Assembly: GCA_020850475.1 (NCBI GenBank)
Contig: JADZEO010000105.1
Location: forward strand, 1-32,800
Length of the DNA: 32,800 nucleotides
Direction: 5' to 3'
From: Bdellovibrionales bacterium
GTDB lineage: Bacteria; Bdellovibrionota; Bdellovibrionia; Bdellovibrionales; UBA1609
The translations under genes were made by a program, and so were the position numbers. Position 1 is the first letter of the stretch, and each line of letters starts with the position of its first letter. The notes under the pieces were generated by a model. That model did no database searches. It saw nothing but the letters and a program-made list of their open reading frames with translations, and had not been told where the DNA came from. Shown one piece after another: positions 1 to 8,508 of the stretch.

Positions 1-515
1 ATATCGCGGGCAATTTCCACGTGCTGAATTTGGTCTTCTCCCACGGGAACCAAATGAGTTCCAAAGATGAGAATATCGGCTGCCATCAGAACCGGATAAG
101 TAAACAATCCCATATTGACGAGAGCATCCGGATCGTTCTTTCCAGCTTCTTCGGCCTCTGCCACTTTCGCTTTATAGGCGTGGGCCCGATTCATCAGCCC
201 CTTGGGCGAAAAACACGCCAAAATCCAGCTGAGCTCAAAAATCTCGGGCACATCGCTCTGACGATAGAACACGGTTTTGGCAGGATCCAAGCCGCAGGCC
301 AGCCACGAGGCGGCGACTTCATAGATCATTTCGCTTAACAACTTGGCATCGTGCACATTTGTTAGCGAGTGATAATCGGCAATAAAAAAATACGACTGCG
401 TTTGCGCTCCACCTGCCAAGGACAAGGCAGGTCGCATGGCCCCCAAATAATTACCAATGTGGGGTTGACCCGTCGGCTTTACTCCCGTGAGAACTATTTT
501 TCGCTCGCTCATCAT
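1..515 (-). CDS. trpS: Tryptophanyl-tRNA synthetase, N-terminal part (cut by window edge)
   Basis: Class I aminoacyl-tRNA synthetase that charges tRNA-Trp in the cytoplasm. I translated the minus strand from ATG at 515, with a second ATG at 512. The first 171 of about 330 residues are visible. They begin MMSERKIVLTGVKPTGQPHI, which contains the family's HIGH-like ATP-binding motif PHIGNYLGAM. Later come PKGLMNRAHAYKAKV and LVPVGEDQIQHVEIARD, both typical of TrpS. The KMSKS loop would lie beyond the edge. The gene begins 10 bases after the stop of the DUF2799 lipoprotein gene and has no room for a separate promoter, so it is probably last in the tldD-to-trpS run. Family assignment is firm; the partial state is only due to the window. 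Confidence 0.95.
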   Translation of the reverse strand, partial: MMSERKIVLTGVKPTGQPHIGNYLGAMRPALSLAGGAQTQSYFFIADYHSLTNVHDAKLLSEMIYEVAASWLACGLDPAKTVFYRQSDVPEIFELSWILACFSPKGLMNRAHAYKAKVAEAEEAGKNDPDALVNMGLFTYPVLMAADILIFGTHLVPVGEDQIQHVEIARD

Positions 516-525
516 GTCGCCTTAC

Positions 526-1548
526 CTACCAATTCCAGTTCATCCCAAGTGAAGGGGTGGCATCATTCTTGGCCAAATAAACTCCCCAGTTCCACGTCGG
601 CAGCGAGCGGGCTTCGCTCCGCGCCTCCAAATATCCGTTCGACACTTGTCCGGTGTGGGAGATCAAATCAATGACCTGCCACAAGCGCATTCCCACAAAG
701 CCAAGCAAGCTCACCAATGGCAGTGCTCCGCCGCACTCGCGGTTGACTTGAGTTTGAATGGCGGTACCCCCGACTTGGGTCTCGGCCTGAGTGGTTTCAC
801 ATTGAGAGGCCGAGGCGATCATTCCACCGATGGCCACTCCTTCACCAAGAGTGAAAATCCAACCTTTTTCCTTATATCGACCTTGAATGGCGTGCCCAGA
901 GCCAAAGCCCACCACCATGCCAGTCAAGGTGCCACCGACTGAGCGCCACATCGAGGGCGTCACTTCATCCTGGCTCAAACTCACAGCCGGAGCTTGAGAT
1001 TCAAGTTCATAGATTTGTTCCGTCACTTTGGCTCGCTCGCGGTTGACTTCCCCACGTCGACTCTCCTGGGCGGTGGTGTTGATCAGGCCCACAATCGCGC
1101 CGACCACGCCTCCCCCACTTGATTCCGTGGGTTTTTGCTCAGCCATTTTGTTCAGCTGTTGATCAAGTTCCTGCCGCGACTTCTTGAGAAGATAAACTTT
1201 GCGGCCCGTCTCGAAGTGCTTTTTAAAATCAGCCTCGGCAAGGGTCGCACATTGACCAAAGTATTCTTTCCCCTTCGCCCCATGGGCGTAGGCACTCTCC
1301 GGCTGACAAAACTCCGCCAACCCTTGGTTCCAGCCCGCTTCATAGGCCGAGACGTCGACTTGGGTGTCAAATTCACTGCACGAACGCTGATGCTTCTTCC
1401 AATAGTCTTTCAACCGCCCTTGGCGAGCATCGACTTTTCCGTACTGAGCCCAGTCACCCACTTCGCAGGTTTTTTTATCCATGCTCCCGCAGCTCGTGAG
1501 TAAGGCCAACGCAACCAACATCCCCCAGCCCTTAACGTCTATTCTCAT
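526..1548 (-). CDS. DUF2799-type lipoprotein with Gly-rich C-terminal region
   Basis: Predicted lipoprotein of 340 residues, function unknown. ATG at 1548 is chosen over an ATG 14 codons upstream because it directly precedes a clean signal peptide ending in lipobox LLTSC (Cys20). Residues about 28-120 carry Trp/Gly/Cys spacing of the DUF2799 type, with CEVGDWAQYG, then Y-x-x-G-W-N-x-G-L, then C and a YFGQC element. A polar region about 125-200 with a likely coiled coil follows. The C-terminal third is rich in Gly and hydrophobic residues and contains GFGSGHAIQGRYKEKGWIF, which reminds me of the P13-like small membrane-protein family; that link is weak. It lies 51 bases after the tldE-like gene and 10 bases before trpS on the same strand. 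Confidence 0.75.
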   Translation of the reverse strand: MRIDVKGWGMLVALALLTSCGSMDKKTCEVGDWAQYGKVDARQGRLKDYWKKHQRSCSEFDTQVDVSAYEAGWNQGLAEFCQPESAYAHGAKGKEYFGQCATLAEADFKKHFETGRKVYLLKKSRQELDQQLNKMAEQKPTESSGGGVVGAIVGLINTTAQESRRGEVNRERAKVTEQIYELESQAPAVSLSQDEVTPSMWRSVGGTLTGMVVGFGSGHAIQGRYKEKGWIFTLGEGVAIGGMIASASQCETTQAETQVGGTAIQTQVNRECGGALPLVSLLGFVGMRLWQVIDLISHTGQVSNGYLEARSEARSLPTWNWGVYLAKNDATPSLGMNWNW

Positions 1549-1599
1549 CCCTGATACCCCCGTTTGAATTCCCCATAACTCGAAAAACAAAAATTCCCC

Positions 1600-2964
1600 T
1601 TAAGAACTGACGGACACCTCAGTGACCAAGGCCATTTGTGGCCCCACGTAGGAGGTTCCGCCCCCGCCCGACTCTTCATGATTTTCGACCACGACCTTGC
1701 CGCCCCACATGACGCCCCTAAAGTTGGTCGGAAAATGCCCGGAGAGATTGCCGCCTTTAATAAATTTTGATTTTCCGGTCTGCCGATCATAGAGGCGCGC
1801 AAGCCGAATTTCCGAAGAGAACGTGAGATCCATTTCATTAGTAAACAGTCCCGAGAACTGCAAAATCTCCAGCACCTGGGGTTTGGCCTGTTTGAGGTCC
1901 TCATAACTCTCAACACTCTCGGGGGTCACCACCACACTCCCCAAGATCGTCGTCTCCGGCTGGTCCAGATACTGAGACATTTGCGAGGAAGTGGGGTTTT
2001 GCAAAATCACATTGCCGCGAGCCAGAGTCAGTTCGCGTTGCATACTCCCCTCACCACTGTAGACCCCACTGGCAAAACAAAAATCCCGATCCGGATTCAA
2101 GCTCAACGCAAAGGGCACACCACTAAATTGGGGAATCAGCTCCTTCCCTTTTTCAAGAAAGGGCAGTTGATAATATCTTTGCCGTGAATTCATTTGGCTT
2201 AAAACGTCGTGAAACAACGGACGCAAAACATCGGCGTGCAACAACACCGCGTACTGACCACTCGGCGGTTTTTCGGTCTTTAAGCTGGCTTCGGCGAATT
2301 CCGCCGACTCGGCACACATCTTAGCAAAATCCAATTGCTCGGGATGAGCCGCCCAGCGAGTGATCAAGAATTCTTCCGAAAGACCAGTGCTACGATCGGT
2401 GGCTGAGAAACACACCTCGGCATAAATTCGAGACTCCACAGTTTCGTGAGTAAATCCCGTCGAGATTGTCCGTCGCCGCTTTTCGCGGGTGACGAACAAT
2501 TCCGCCGAGTTAAACTCGCCCTTTTTGCTCTCACGAATCGAGCTTTCCAAGTCCTGGTAAATCTGAGTCGCGCAGCCAACGAGATCGTCCATCAAGGGGG
2601 GATAAACTTTTTGCGGCTGGCGAGCTGACTTTTCCCAGCGTTCGGGAAAGTGCCATGACTTTTCGCCTCCCAGCATCGCCTTCTTTTCCAACTCCTGCAG
2701 CTGAGTGCTGAGGTCCAGTTTTTGAAACAATGGGCTCTCGGAAGTTCCCAGGCGACCGTCGGGCTTTTCAATATAGGCCCGCAACTTAAAAACTTGATTA
2801 TGCACTTCGCGAGACTGATCCAACTCAACTCGATGTGACGAGGACTGAATGAGGTAAAATTCTTGGCGGTCCTCTTCAACCTCCAAGAGGGCCCATTGCG
2901 CCCAACCTCCTTTGAGACTCTTGTCATGCAAAGCTTTTAACAACTGTTCTCGTTGCCACGTCAT
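1600..2964 (-). CDS. TldD/PmbA-family protein, TldE-like subunit
   Basis: A 454-residue member of the TldD/PmbA (modulator of gyrase) family. TldD and TldE form a heterodimeric zinc protease that trims peptides, for example microcin B17 leader and CcdA. This protein has the family's C-terminal beta-rich features, such as SGQYAVLLHADVLRPLFHDV and FSSEIRLARLYDRQTGKSKF, but I find no HExxxH. That fits the non-catalytic TldE role rather than TldD. ATG at 2964 follows a GAGGAG ribosome site that overlaps the end of tldD. The two genes are 13 bases apart and surely co-transcribed. It is diverged, so pmbA is not assigned as a symbol. A DUF2799 lipoprotein gene follows 51 bases later. Confidence 0.82.
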   Translation of the reverse strand: MTWQREQLLKALHDKSLKGGWAQWALLEVEEDRQEFYLIQSSSHRVELDQSREVHNQVFKLRAYIEKPDGRLGTSESPLFQKLDLSTQLQELEKKAMLGGEKSWHFPERWEKSARQPQKVYPPLMDDLVGCATQIYQDLESSIRESKKGEFNSAELFVTREKRRRTISTGFTHETVESRIYAEVCFSATDRSTGLSEEFLITRWAAHPEQLDFAKMCAESAEFAEASLKTEKPPSGQYAVLLHADVLRPLFHDVLSQMNSRQRYYQLPFLEKGKELIPQFSGVPFALSLNPDRDFCFASGVYSGEGSMQRELTLARGNVILQNPTSSQMSQYLDQPETTILGSVVVTPESVESYEDLKQAKPQVLEILQFSGLFTNEMDLTFSSEIRLARLYDRQTGKSKFIKGGNLSGHFPTNFRGVMWGGKVVVENHEESGGGGTSYVGPQMALVTEVSVSS

Positions 2965-2977
2965 ACTCGGCTCCTCA

Positions 2978-4570
2978 TCAACTTAACAAAACATCATCGA
3001 CCAGCATGTAGGGTCCCCCACATCCGGCGACCACAAACTCTTTGTGGTACTTGCCACAACCACCAACCTCATTCCAAGGGTGCCCCGATTCATCCATTTC
3101 GTCATGATGGGCTTCGATTTTGGACTTCGCTAGGATGGACTTAAGATAATCGGGAACGTAGCCGGTCATCTGAATCGCGCCTCCATTGGGAGCTTTAAAG
3201 GTCCGGCCGGTTAATTCGCCATTTCTGATTTCTTCGACATACGCCATGCCGACTTGAATTCCCATCCCCTTGGGATCTTCCATTCCGCCAAAGCAAGCGA
3301 CGGCCAAGAACCCGTAATCTACCATCGCCATCATTTCGCCTAACGTTTTGTCTCCGGCTGAAAAATAGGTGTTGGTTTGGCGCGTGTAAACTCCGTGTGT
3401 CCAGTTCTCACGCTTGCCGTTGGCGGTGCGCGGGACTCCGAGGCGTACGGCCGAGGTCAAATGGGTCATTGGTCTTTGTAAAACCCCTTCTTTGACCAAG
3501 TAATGTTCCTGCGCCAGCCAACCCTCTTCGTCAAAATAATAGGAGCCCCAAGCGGCAAAACCGTCCATGCCGTTTTGGTAGATCGCGGGATTATTGAGAA
3601 TGGTCGCATGTTCGTTGCCGACCTTTTCCTTGGTTTCATACAACTCGCGGGCCTTACTGCGCCCTCGCGCCCAGGTGTCACCTTCTTGGGAGTGGCCAAA
3701 GGCTTCGTGAGCAAAGACTCCGGTGATCGAAGGATGCATGAGCACTTTGTAGCGCCCTGGTGTGATTTTCTCGGCAATCAAGCTCTTGCGTAGTTTTTCG
3801 TAGGCTTCAAAGAGATCTTGGTCCTTCAGCTCCAGGGTCTCACGGCCCCCCAGACCACCGTTGAGACAAAAACCTCGCTCGCCGCGTTTCATGACCACTG
3901 CCATCGTCATATTGCGCAGCAAGCTTTGGCTCATTCGAGTCTCGTCGTCGACAAACACAAAGTCGCACTTCTCCAATGAAATTCGTGATTGCAAATAGTC
4001 GGGCTGCCGCGCCGGATGATCGGCGAGGAGTTTTTCTTCCATGTCGCGGAGGCGATGAAAGAGCGCTTTACACTCCGTCATGGCTTCTTCATTTTTAGAC
4101 CACAAGAGCTGCTCTTGTGGGGTTCCGAAATGAACCCACGTCTGGGCGGAAACACCCACGGGAACTTGGCTGCGCAATTCCTCTTCGAGCTTTTGTGACA
4201 AACGCTCGGACCACGTCGCGGGCGAGTAAGGTCGGCCGACCAAGCCGCTTCCCTGCGCCTTCACTCGATGAATAAAGCGATCCACCAAGCTCATCAATTG
4301 ACTCTCGCCCACCTCACAGGTCGCTTCTTCAAACAAAGTTGTGCCATCATAAATCCGCAAGATCGTGCCTTCGGTGAGCGTCTCGTGGACATTCTCGGCC
4401 TTGACGTTGACCGTGAATTCTCGACGGTGCCGCCGTTCGATCAAAATGGAGGGGTACCAGTGAGCCTCACTCTTTGACTTAAGATAAGTAAACACCCTCT
4501 CCCAGGCTTCCCTTAGGGCGTTGAATTCGGGGTTTAACTGAGCGCGATGGGTTGGCTTTGCATCCACCAT
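2978..4570 (-). CDS. tldD: TldD-family zinc metalloprotease
   Basis: Catalytic subunit of the TldD/TldE cytoplasmic protease, 530 residues. ATG at 4570 is chosen over an in-frame ATG 32 codons upstream because AAGGAG stands just before it and the upstream extension contains the promoter. The zinc motif HExxxH is intact at residues 288-293 (HEAFGH, followed by SQEGD). The C-terminal domain has VDYGFLAVACFGG and the terminal GGCGKYHKEFVVAGCGGP region with Cys505 and Cys517, as in TldD proteins that supply a Cys zinc ligand. E. coli TldD is about 480 residues; the N-terminal part here is slightly longer. It leads a minus-strand run with the tldE-like gene. No substrate peptide gene is adjacent, so the target is unknown. 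Confidence 0.92.
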   Translation of the reverse strand: MVDAKPTHRAQLNPEFNALREAWERVFTYLKSKSEAHWYPSILIERRHRREFTVNVKAENVHETLTEGTILRIYDGTTLFEEATCEVGESQLMSLVDRFIHRVKAQGSGLVGRPYSPATWSERLSQKLEEELRSQVPVGVSAQTWVHFGTPQEQLLWSKNEEAMTECKALFHRLRDMEEKLLADHPARQPDYLQSRISLEKCDFVFVDDETRMSQSLLRNMTMAVVMKRGERGFCLNGGLGGRETLELKDQDLFEAYEKLRKSLIAEKITPGRYKVLMHPSITGVFAHEAFGHSQEGDTWARGRSKARELYETKEKVGNEHATILNNPAIYQNGMDGFAAWGSYYFDEEGWLAQEHYLVKEGVLQRPMTHLTSAVRLGVPRTANGKRENWTHGVYTRQTNTYFSAGDKTLGEMMAMVDYGFLAVACFGGMEDPKGMGIQVGMAYVEEIRNGELTGRTFKAPNGGAIQMTGYVPDYLKSILAKSKIEAHHDEMDESGHPWNEVGGCGKYHKEFVVAGCGGPYMLVDDVLLS

Positions 4571-4602
4571 AAATCTCCTTGTCCTCGAGGAAATGGGACA
4601 CC

Positions 4603-4631
4603 ATATTAGGATAACTTTTCCCAAATTCCAA
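4603..4631 (-). promoter_or_regulatory. Possible sigma-70 promoter for tldD
   Basis: Minus strand reads TTGGAA, 17 bases, TAATAT; each hexamer matches 4 of 6 consensus bases. Transcription would start near 4596, giving a leader of about 26 bases with the AAGGAG site inside. Position and spacing are good but the hexamers are weak. Confidence 0.4.
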
Positions 4632-4665
4632 AACTTGCTACCATATGATGCGGCGTGACCCTTCA

Positions 4666-4704
4666 TTTGAGCGGACTTTAGAGGCCTTGGCTTCGCCGCT
4701 CAAA
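4666..4704. repeat. Nested inverted repeat upstream of tldD
   Basis: TTTGAGCGG (4666-4674) pairs perfectly with CCGCTCAAA (4696-4704). Inside it GAGGCC (4681-4686) pairs with GGCTTC (4689-4694) with one G-T wobble. Together this is a 15-bp hairpin with one six-base bulge. No T tract follows on either strand, so an intrinsic terminator is unlikely. It lies about 95 bases upstream of tldD and before its predicted promoter. The rest of 4571-4810 shows nothing I can name. Confidence 0.4.
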
Positions 4705-4810
4705 GACCGCAATTTGTCACGTCATGAGTAGAGAATTCAGGCCAGGGCTGTCCTCCCCAACGCCACTTAGGACCCCAAAACCTTGCGCTCAAGCCGTGAG
4801 CCTCCCCTTT

Positions 4811-4977
4811 TTATTTCTGAAAAACCTCCAAGGCCGCATCGATCAAATCACTGGGGACTCCCTGGGTCGGGTTTGAGATATGAATTTGTTGCCCTCCTCA
4901 CGAGCCCAATTCGTCACCCCGTAATTTTTCCTCGACTGACTAACAAGGTGCTCAGTATCGGCCACTTTCAGTGGCAC
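4811..4977 (-). pseudogene. Possible frameshifted gene remnant
   Basis: Two short minus-strand reading frames join into a protein-like stretch. From GTG at 4977 one frame reads VPLKVADTEHLVSQSRKNYG and then VTNWAREEG. Near the G-rich tract at about 4890-4897 the protein-like sequence moves to another frame, reading QQIHISNPTQGVPSDLIDAA and ending LEVFQK at the TAA at 4811-4813. The residue mix looks coding, and the join resembles a single-base frameshift. No full gene precedes it, because the opposite strand carries the promoter of the next gene. I recognise no family. It could be chance; the fragment totals only about 55 residues. Confidence 0.28.
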
Positions 4978-4987
4978 TGGGCTTGCT
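4972..4987 (+). promoter_or_regulatory. Sigma-54 (-24/-12) promoter, exact consensus match
   Basis: The sequence TGGCACTGGGCTTGCT matches TGGCAC-N5-TTGCW at every defined base. GG (4973-4974) and GC (4985-4986) are separated by exactly 10 bases. Transcription would start near 4998, giving a leader of about 32 bases with TAGGAGG at 5014-5020. It lies in a true intergenic region directly before the lipoprotein gene at 5030. No enhancer-binding-protein site was identified upstream. Confidence 0.8.
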
Positions 4988-5029
4988 CAAGATGTGGTTA
5001 AGGTTATTGGAATTAGGAGGATTGTGGGT

Positions 5030-5605
5030 ATGAAATCAAATTTAAAGATGTGTGTCCTATTGATCTGCTGTGCTGTGACCTTTATGAGTTGCGGCCGCAC
5101 CGACCGTAAGCTGCCCAAAAACCCAGCCGCACCAGGCGGGGGACCCGTTGGCAAGTTGATATTGCAGCCGTCGGCTGAACTTCTCGGTGAACAAGGCAAA
5201 GACGGTCTGGAAATTCGCCTGCCGTATGGGGACCAAACCCAATCTCATGCTTACAAGGGACGTTGGGATGGTGGCAAAGAGCCGGTGGCTTTTTCCAATC
5301 CAGGCAACGAAGCGGATCGCATCAGCGTATTTGTGATGGGCAAGCAATCCGAAGTGGTCATTGCCGTCAGCTATCCGAACTGGGATCATGCTGACGCCAA
5401 CTCCGGCACGGCATTTACTTTCTTGCGCAAAAAGAATGAGCAAGGCCAGTACCAAAGCGACTATGCCATGGCTTGGCGAGAAAAAGAAACCTCCCCGGCT
5501 TTTGTTATCAGCTTGATTGAATCGACCATGGAGTCGGAAGGACTGACTGCTGAACAAGCGGTGAAGTCGATCGCCAAATCCAAGCAAACTGCGGATCGCA
5601 AGTAG
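5030..5605 (+). CDS. Sigma-54-dependent lipoprotein of unknown function
   Basis: A 191-residue exported protein that I do not recognise. ATG at 5030 is chosen over an earlier in-frame start at 4994 because TAGGAGG lies 9 bases before it and a signal peptide begins there. The hydrophobic segment ends at Cys21 in TFMSC, a slightly unusual lipobox with Phe at -3. After the cysteine comes a polar linker rich in Pro and Gly, then a mixed globular region of about 130 residues with no motif I can name. The last 35 residues are probably helical and end in a Lys-rich tail. It is a single gene between an exact sigma-54 promoter and an intrinsic terminator, so its expression should depend on an enhancer-binding activator encoded elsewhere. 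Confidence 0.8.
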   Translation: MKSNLKMCVLLICCAVTFMSCGRTDRKLPKNPAAPGGGPVGKLILQPSAELLGEQGKDGLEIRLPYGDQTQSHAYKGRWDGGKEPVAFSNPGNEADRISVFVMGKQSEVVIAVSYPNWDHADANSGTAFTFLRKKNEQGQYQSDYAMAWREKETSPAFVISLIESTMESEGLTAEQAVKSIAKSKQTADRK

Positions 5606-5638
5606 TTATTGATAGAAATCAGTTGGAAATATTTTGAC

Positions 5639-5673
5639 CCGCTCCTCAAGGATGAGGGGCGGTAATCATTTTT
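5639..5673 (+). terminator. Intrinsic terminator after the 5030 lipoprotein gene
   Basis: CCGCTCCTCA (5639-5648) pairs with TGAGGGGCGG (5653-5662) across a four-base loop with one G-T wobble. The run TAATCATTTTT follows. The plus gene ends 33 bases earlier; the next gene converges from the minus strand and lacks a T tract on its side. Confidence 0.75.
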
Positions 5674-5697
5674 GGATAGTACCAATCGGTCTTCGAA

Positions 5698-7050
5698 TTA
5701 GAATTCTCGCGAGTACGAGTATCCGCACTTAAAGTCTTCGACATTGGTGCCATCAAAACGATGACCGACCTTGCCAACATCTTCGCGACAATGAAACGAG
5801 TGCGTCGAAGGACCCCGGCGACGAATCAAAGCAATGACAAAGCCACGTTCTTTATCAGTTGCGGCCGCCCGGCTCTGACGTTGAAGGAAGCGCTCTTGGC
5901 CGGGTTCATCGTACTTTTGGTGCTCCAAAAGAGCTGACCGCGTCTCATAAGCAATCACCACACTAGTTGAGCCTCTGGCGTCCGCATCACGCCGAGTGAC
6001 CCCGGCAGCGACAGCGGAATAGGTTTGCACCGACACGCCATCATAAGGCCGATACCCGCCAAACACGTGAGTCATCACGTTCACCCCAAGGCCAGCTCCG
6101 ACGGTGGCTGAGTAATCGTCGGTGAGAGCCCGCGTGTGCTGAAGGTTTGTGTGCACACCAGCTCCGGTTTGCGAAAACGGCTTTTCCCCCGGCAACAGAA
6201 TCTGGCCCCCATAGTTCAAGGTTGTGCGACCATCCTCTGACTGGGTCAATTTTTCGTAACGATCCAGCTTAATTCGAGTCGACAACAAGTAGGTGCGACC
6301 TTCTACTGGACTCACCGCCTCACCTCGGTCGTCCACTAGGTGTACGCGATGATGATCGAAACCCAAAGCTTGGCGATGATAAGGGTCTCTAAAGCCGCGG
6401 GCCTGGTGGAATCGCTCGATGGTTGCGTCTGACACCGGAGTGATGGTGAGGTCGCTGTTTGCTCCACCCATCATATCGTAGGCTCGCGCGCTGACTGTGA
6501 TCGACCCCTCGCAATCTCCTTTTTCGAGTTTGAATTCGACCGTCCTACCAATGGTGTCAATCTCTTGGTAGCGACTGGCTCCGTCTTGCCGTCGCAAAGT
6601 CTTTGGATGAACCATCGAATTGGCGGCAGTCGTTGATTGAGTCCCCTGATCCCTTCCACAATCTCGTAAGGAGAAACTTGAAGGCGCTCGAAACACCATG
6701 AGTATGCCGGCATCGGGCTGAGCTTCATAATGGGGAGACATTAACCGAGTTATCTCACGCTCATCGAGTTCCTTTAATTTAACTCGCAAGGGAACTTGGC
6801 GAAAACCCGGGCCCGAAAAATCCGCTCCCGGTTGAAACTCACGGGGGGCAAAGTCTCTGAGAGCCGTTTTGAGGTTTCCCTCCAGGCCGACTGAGCGCAA
6901 GTACCCTTCGACTCCCCCGACATCCCGAATCAGGCGGCGCAGACGGGCCTCATCGCCGGCTGAAGGACAAGGCTCTTCACCCTCAACGGCCACCGCCAGG
7001 AGTGCCCCGGTCATCAAGAATGTCGAAATTGTTCGAAACAAGGCGTCCAC
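5698..7050 (-). CDS. Exported protein of unknown function
   Basis: A 450-residue protein I do not recognise. The likely start is GTG at 7050, giving MDALFRTISTFLMTGALLAV and a probable signal-peptidase site near residue 25. No good ribosome site is visible, and a TTG three codons later is an alternative. The first 100 residues are polar and probably helical. The middle (about 160-260) looks beta-rich, and the last 200 residues have many short alternating hydrophobic segments and aromatic residues, compatible with an outer-membrane or surface beta fold. There are few Cys: one near the new N-terminus, two in the middle and two near the C-terminus. It begins 30 bases after mltA stops on the same strand, so the two are probably co-transcribed. 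That suggests a cell-wall or envelope role, but this is only context. Confidence 0.7.
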   Translation of the reverse strand: MDALFRTISTFLMTGALLAVAVEGEEPCPSAGDEARLRRLIRDVGGVEGYLRSVGLEGNLKTALRDFAPREFQPGADFSGPGFRQVPLRVKLKELDEREITRLMSPHYEAQPDAGILMVFRAPSSFSLRDCGRDQGTQSTTAANSMVHPKTLRRQDGASRYQEIDTIGRTVEFKLEKGDCEGSITVSARAYDMMGGANSDLTITPVSDATIERFHQARGFRDPYHRQALGFDHHRVHLVDDRGEAVSPVEGRTYLLSTRIKLDRYEKLTQSEDGRTTLNYGGQILLPGEKPFSQTGAGVHTNLQHTRALTDDYSATVGAGLGVNVMTHVFGGYRPYDGVSVQTYSAVAAGVTRRDADARGSTSVVIAYETRSALLEHQKYDEPGQERFLQRQSRAAATDKERGFVIALIRRRGPSTHSFHCREDVGKVGHRFDGTNVEDFKCGYSYSREF

Positions 7051-7080
7051 ACCAATAGATCGGTAAAAGCGGGATTTGCC

Positions 7081-8334
7081 CTAAGGGCGACGGGGAGCTA
7101 AATACCACAATCGGCCCGGACTTTTCATTACTCCGGCGGCACGAGCGGCCTCTGGGCCAGATCCCCAAAAATAGTCGACCCGGCCCCCACCGCGAATCGC
7201 TCCTCCTGTATCTTGGTCGAGGACCAACCGCGTGAACGGAATCCACTGTGTTGGGACTATCGCCTGGGCCTCGGTAAAAACCGGAACCTGAGTCTGCAAG
7301 ACGGCGAGTGCGCCCTTGGGAAAAAGTCCGCGGTCGGTGGCGATGGTTCGACCGGCCACCACTGGTGTACCTTGGTAGGTGAGCCCTCGCCCATCGGGGG
7401 CTGAAGCAAAAAAGACATAGCTTGGATTTTTGTTCATCAAGGCCTGGCGCTCGTTCAGTGGTAAGGAGCGCAGGTGCGCTTCAATGCGCTGAAGACTCAT
7501 CTCCTCTTTCGGAATGATTTCAAAGAGCTCCTTGCCGATCGGGTAATAGGGATGCCCATTTTGTCCCGCATAGGTCAAATGCAGTGAACGCCCACCGGGA
7601 AGCCGGACTCGGCCCGAACCCTGAATATGAAAAAAGAACGCCTCGATCGGGTCGACATAACAAAGCTCAAGGCCTTGTTGGGCCAGCGCTCCTTCCGCGT
7701 CAATTTGCGCTCGCGACGGAAAGGGTACCACCACCCCGGGCTCGCCCTTTTTAGCCCCGGGCAAGAGCCGACCTCGCAAGATCGATTGCCCTGATTTCTG
7801 CTCTGTGAGTTTGCCTTTGAGATCACTCAAACTTGGCAGGGCTTCGGCAAACTCCCCTAGATGGACGAGGACCATGTCCTGAGGAAGGGAGTAAAGGGGC
7901 TGAGTGAGCTCGCCTTGAGGCTTTTCCGCCCCCTCTAAATTAGGCTCGTAGTAAGAAGTGACGAGGACCTCTCCCCAGCGATCTCCACCGTAGACTTCCA
8001 GCCATTGAAAGTGGGTGGCGAGGTATTCATTTAGCGCCTGATCATCGGCCCCACTCTTCACCACGACGACGAGCTCTTGAAGGGCCTGGAGGTACTCCTG
8101 GCGGGACACTCGCACGGGTCCAAAGACCAATTCTCCCGACCCATTTTCGGACTTCTGCCAAAACTGGATTTGTTCCTCAAGGGCCTGGCGGAGTGATTCA
8201 CGCTCTCGCTCCTCCACCACCGGCAAGGGACGCTGAAAGGGGCGCATGGCCTGGGTGGGCTCGCGAACCGGCAGTCGCGCACAGCCACTGACGAGGACGA
8301 GACCCAACACCGCCCATGCCCGAAGACGATTCAC
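7081..8334 (-). CDS. mltA: Membrane-bound lytic murein transglycosylase A (MltA) lipoprotein
   Basis: Cleaves peptidoglycan glycan strands to 1,6-anhydromuropeptides at the inner face of the outer membrane. GTG at 8334 is chosen over an ATG 33 codons upstream: a GGAGGGG site precedes it and it opens a lipoprotein signal ending LVSGC (Cys18). The product is 417 residues against about 365 in E. coli, with an extra N-terminal helical stretch. MltA features are SYYEP near residue 130, the GSGRVRLPGG element, YVFFASAPDGRGLTYQGTPV, and the C-terminal 3D domain DTGGAIRGGGRVDYFWGSG, which holds the conserved Asp residues of the active site. Predatory Bdellovibrio use many wall-remodelling enzymes, but nothing here shows this copy is specialised for that. 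An exported protein gene follows. Confidence 0.93.
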   Translation of the reverse strand: MNRLRAWAVLGLVLVSGCARLPVREPTQAMRPFQRPLPVVEERERESLRQALEEQIQFWQKSENGSGELVFGPVRVSRQEYLQALQELVVVVKSGADDQALNEYLATHFQWLEVYGGDRWGEVLVTSYYEPNLEGAEKPQGELTQPLYSLPQDMVLVHLGEFAEALPSLSDLKGKLTEQKSGQSILRGRLLPGAKKGEPGVVVPFPSRAQIDAEGALAQQGLELCYVDPIEAFFFHIQGSGRVRLPGGRSLHLTYAGQNGHPYYPIGKELFEIIPKEEMSLQRIEAHLRSLPLNERQALMNKNPSYVFFASAPDGRGLTYQGTPVVAGRTIATDRGLFPKGALAVLQTQVPVFTEAQAIVPTQWIPFTRLVLDQDTGGAIRGGGRVDYFWGSGPEAARAAGVMKSPGRLWYLAPRRP

Positions 8335-8454
8335 ACTCCCCCTCCACTCTAAAAATGCCCATTTTTCCCGTGCCCCGCTTTGCCAATTTGGGGCCGCACG
8401 AGTGATTTTTTCATGTCCTGGGAGCCTGGACAAGACCTAACTGGTTTTCCACCC

Positions 8455-8470
8455 TGGCAACAGGATTGCT
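8455..8470 (+). promoter_or_regulatory. Sigma-54 promoter, one mismatch
   Basis: TGGCAACAGGATTGCT differs from TGGCAC-N5-TTGCW only at the sixth base. GG (8456-8457) and GC (8468-8469) are 10 bases apart. The expected start near 8481 leaves a leader of about 28 bases before GTG at 8509. It sits in the 174-base gap between divergent mltA and this gene. Confidence 0.7.
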
Positions 8471-8508
8471 CTTAGTAAAATTGGGTTGTTTCTCTAGGGA
8501 GTTTTGAC

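Noticed and set aside
5057-5587. Long minus-strand ORF (176 codons) opposite the 5030 lipoprotein gene
   Set aside because: It lies fully antisense to a gene with a signal peptide, strong ribosome site, promoter and terminator. The translated sequence lacks any motif.
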